From Sulfurovum sp. (lineage in GTDB: Bacteria; Campylobacterota; Campylobacteria; Campylobacterales; Sulfurovaceae), in assembly GCA_021159425.1 (NCBI GenBank), contig JAGGRU010000149.1, positions 1 to 6,050 of the forward strand: DNA of 6,050 nt, read 5' to 3'. Shown here in pieces: positions 5,774 through 6,050 of this stretch. The position numbers were made by a program, and so were the translations under genes. Positions within the stretch are counted from its first letter, which is position 1, and every line of letters starts with the position of its first letter. The notes beneath the pieces are model-generated. The model saw only the letters and a program-made list of their open reading frames with translations. It was not told the DNA's origin and did no database searches.

Positions 5774-5926
5774 TTGAAATTATATAGTAAAGAAGTAAAT
5801 AGCTAGCTATTACCACACTAACTAAATACCCAAAAGTTTGGGTATTTAGTTAGTGCGGTAATATTGATAGAGAATGCTATAAACTGTTTCCCACCTTGAA
5901 GGTGAGAAAGTAGAAGTCTTAGAATA
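5774..5926 (+). other. possible short or broken reading frame spanning the long hairpin
   Basis: GGAGG (5762-5766) stands 7 nt before TTG, opening MKLYSKEVNS and then TAG at 5804. The same frame meets TAA at 5819 inside the hairpin. It then stays open from 5822 to TAA at 5924, ending IENAITVSHLEGEKVEVLE, a stretch with a strong G-first codon bias like real coding DNA. It could be a 10-codon leader peptide followed by a hairpin, or a small gene interrupted by the palindrome. The product is not recognised. Confidence 0.2.
5808..5863. repeat. long near-perfect inverted repeat (27-bp arms)
   Basis: Arms 5808-5834 and 5837-5863 pair at 26 of 27 positions around a 2-nt centre (AG). The single mismatch (A5815 against C5856) becomes a G-T wobble on the minus strand, so the minus-strand RNA would fold without a break. 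No T-run follows on either side, so an intrinsic terminator is unlikely. It may be a small palindromic mobile element (MITE-like) or an RNA processing hairpin. Confidence 0.7.
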
Positions 5927-5934
5927 AAGGATTT

Positions 5935-6021
5935 CGTGCCCAATCTGGTGAAGGTATTATTTTACAAGTTGTGAAGTCTATTTTCTCAAGAAAATTATTT
6001 ATCTCTTTAACCAATAAATAA
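5935..6021 (+). other. possible 28-codon reading frame with GTG start
   Basis: TAAAGGA directly after the previous frame's last codon places an AAAGGA site (5925-5930) 4 nt before GTG, which opens MPQSGEGIILQVVKSIFSRK and ends at TAA 6019. The spacing looks operon-like, but the frame is short and an open frame overlaps it on the minus strand. The product is not recognised; it may be the start of a gene broken at 6019. Confidence 0.2.
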
Positions 6022-6050
6022 GACTTGGGATATTTTCAATACCGAAGTAG

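Larger units (their letters stand above)
5661..6050. other. 390-bp region without a confident gene
   Basis: It holds the channel gene's leader and weak promoter, the REP-like palindrome pair, the long hairpin, and short open frames on both strands (plus 5774-5926 and 5935-6021; minus 5877-6035). None is long enough, or begins well enough, to be called a gene. It resembles an accessory spacer with gene remnants. Confidence 0.6.

Noticed and set aside
5877..6035. Minus-strand open frame of 52 codons (reads SPDWGTKSFILRLLLSHL)
   Set aside because: It has no ATG or GTG start, is bounded upstream by a TGA within the window, and overlaps plus-strand frames with better start signals. It remains a weak alternative.

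Overview
The window looks like chromosomal DNA of a Campylobacterota bacterium of the Sulfurovum/Sulfurimonas kind. This is inferred from the AT-rich coding style, the AAGGA-type ribosome binding sites, the T-tract directly before TATACT -10 boxes, and the protein set. No marker gene fixes the genus.

Layout: (1) 3-869, plus strand: the 3' part of a YbaB/EbfC nucleoid-associated protein gene, followed closely by a small cytoplasmic ankyrin-repeat protein; these are probably co-transcribed. (2) 894-2349, plus strand: a single-gene unit for an outer-membrane porin. A perfect two-repeat Pho-box-like site lies exactly 10 nt before its -10 box, and a hairpin terminator follows the gene. (3) 2391-3828, plus strand: a two-gene operon for a secreted DUF2092 protein and a secreted Gly/Arg- and Asn-rich low-complexity protein, closed by a 13-bp terminator hairpin. 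(4) 3837-5660, minus strand, convergent with the operon: a large MscS-family mechanosensitive channel with a periplasmic N-terminal domain, starting at TTG. (5) 5661-6050: intergenic DNA with a REP-like pair of palindromes headed by GTAG, a 27-bp near-perfect long hairpin, and short open frames of doubtful status.

Four of the six genes encode envelope proteins: a porin, two secreted proteins and a mechanosensitive channel. The strongest regulatory inference is phosphate (PhoB-type) control of the porin, which fits its resemblance to the OprP/OprO phosphate-selective porin family. The most obscure part is the DUF2092 plus low-complexity protein pair. In the second protein Asn occupies every even position for 39 residues, followed by a conserved-looking two-Cys C-terminus. 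Nothing in the window is a recognisable defence system, CRISPR array, RNA gene or intact mobile element.
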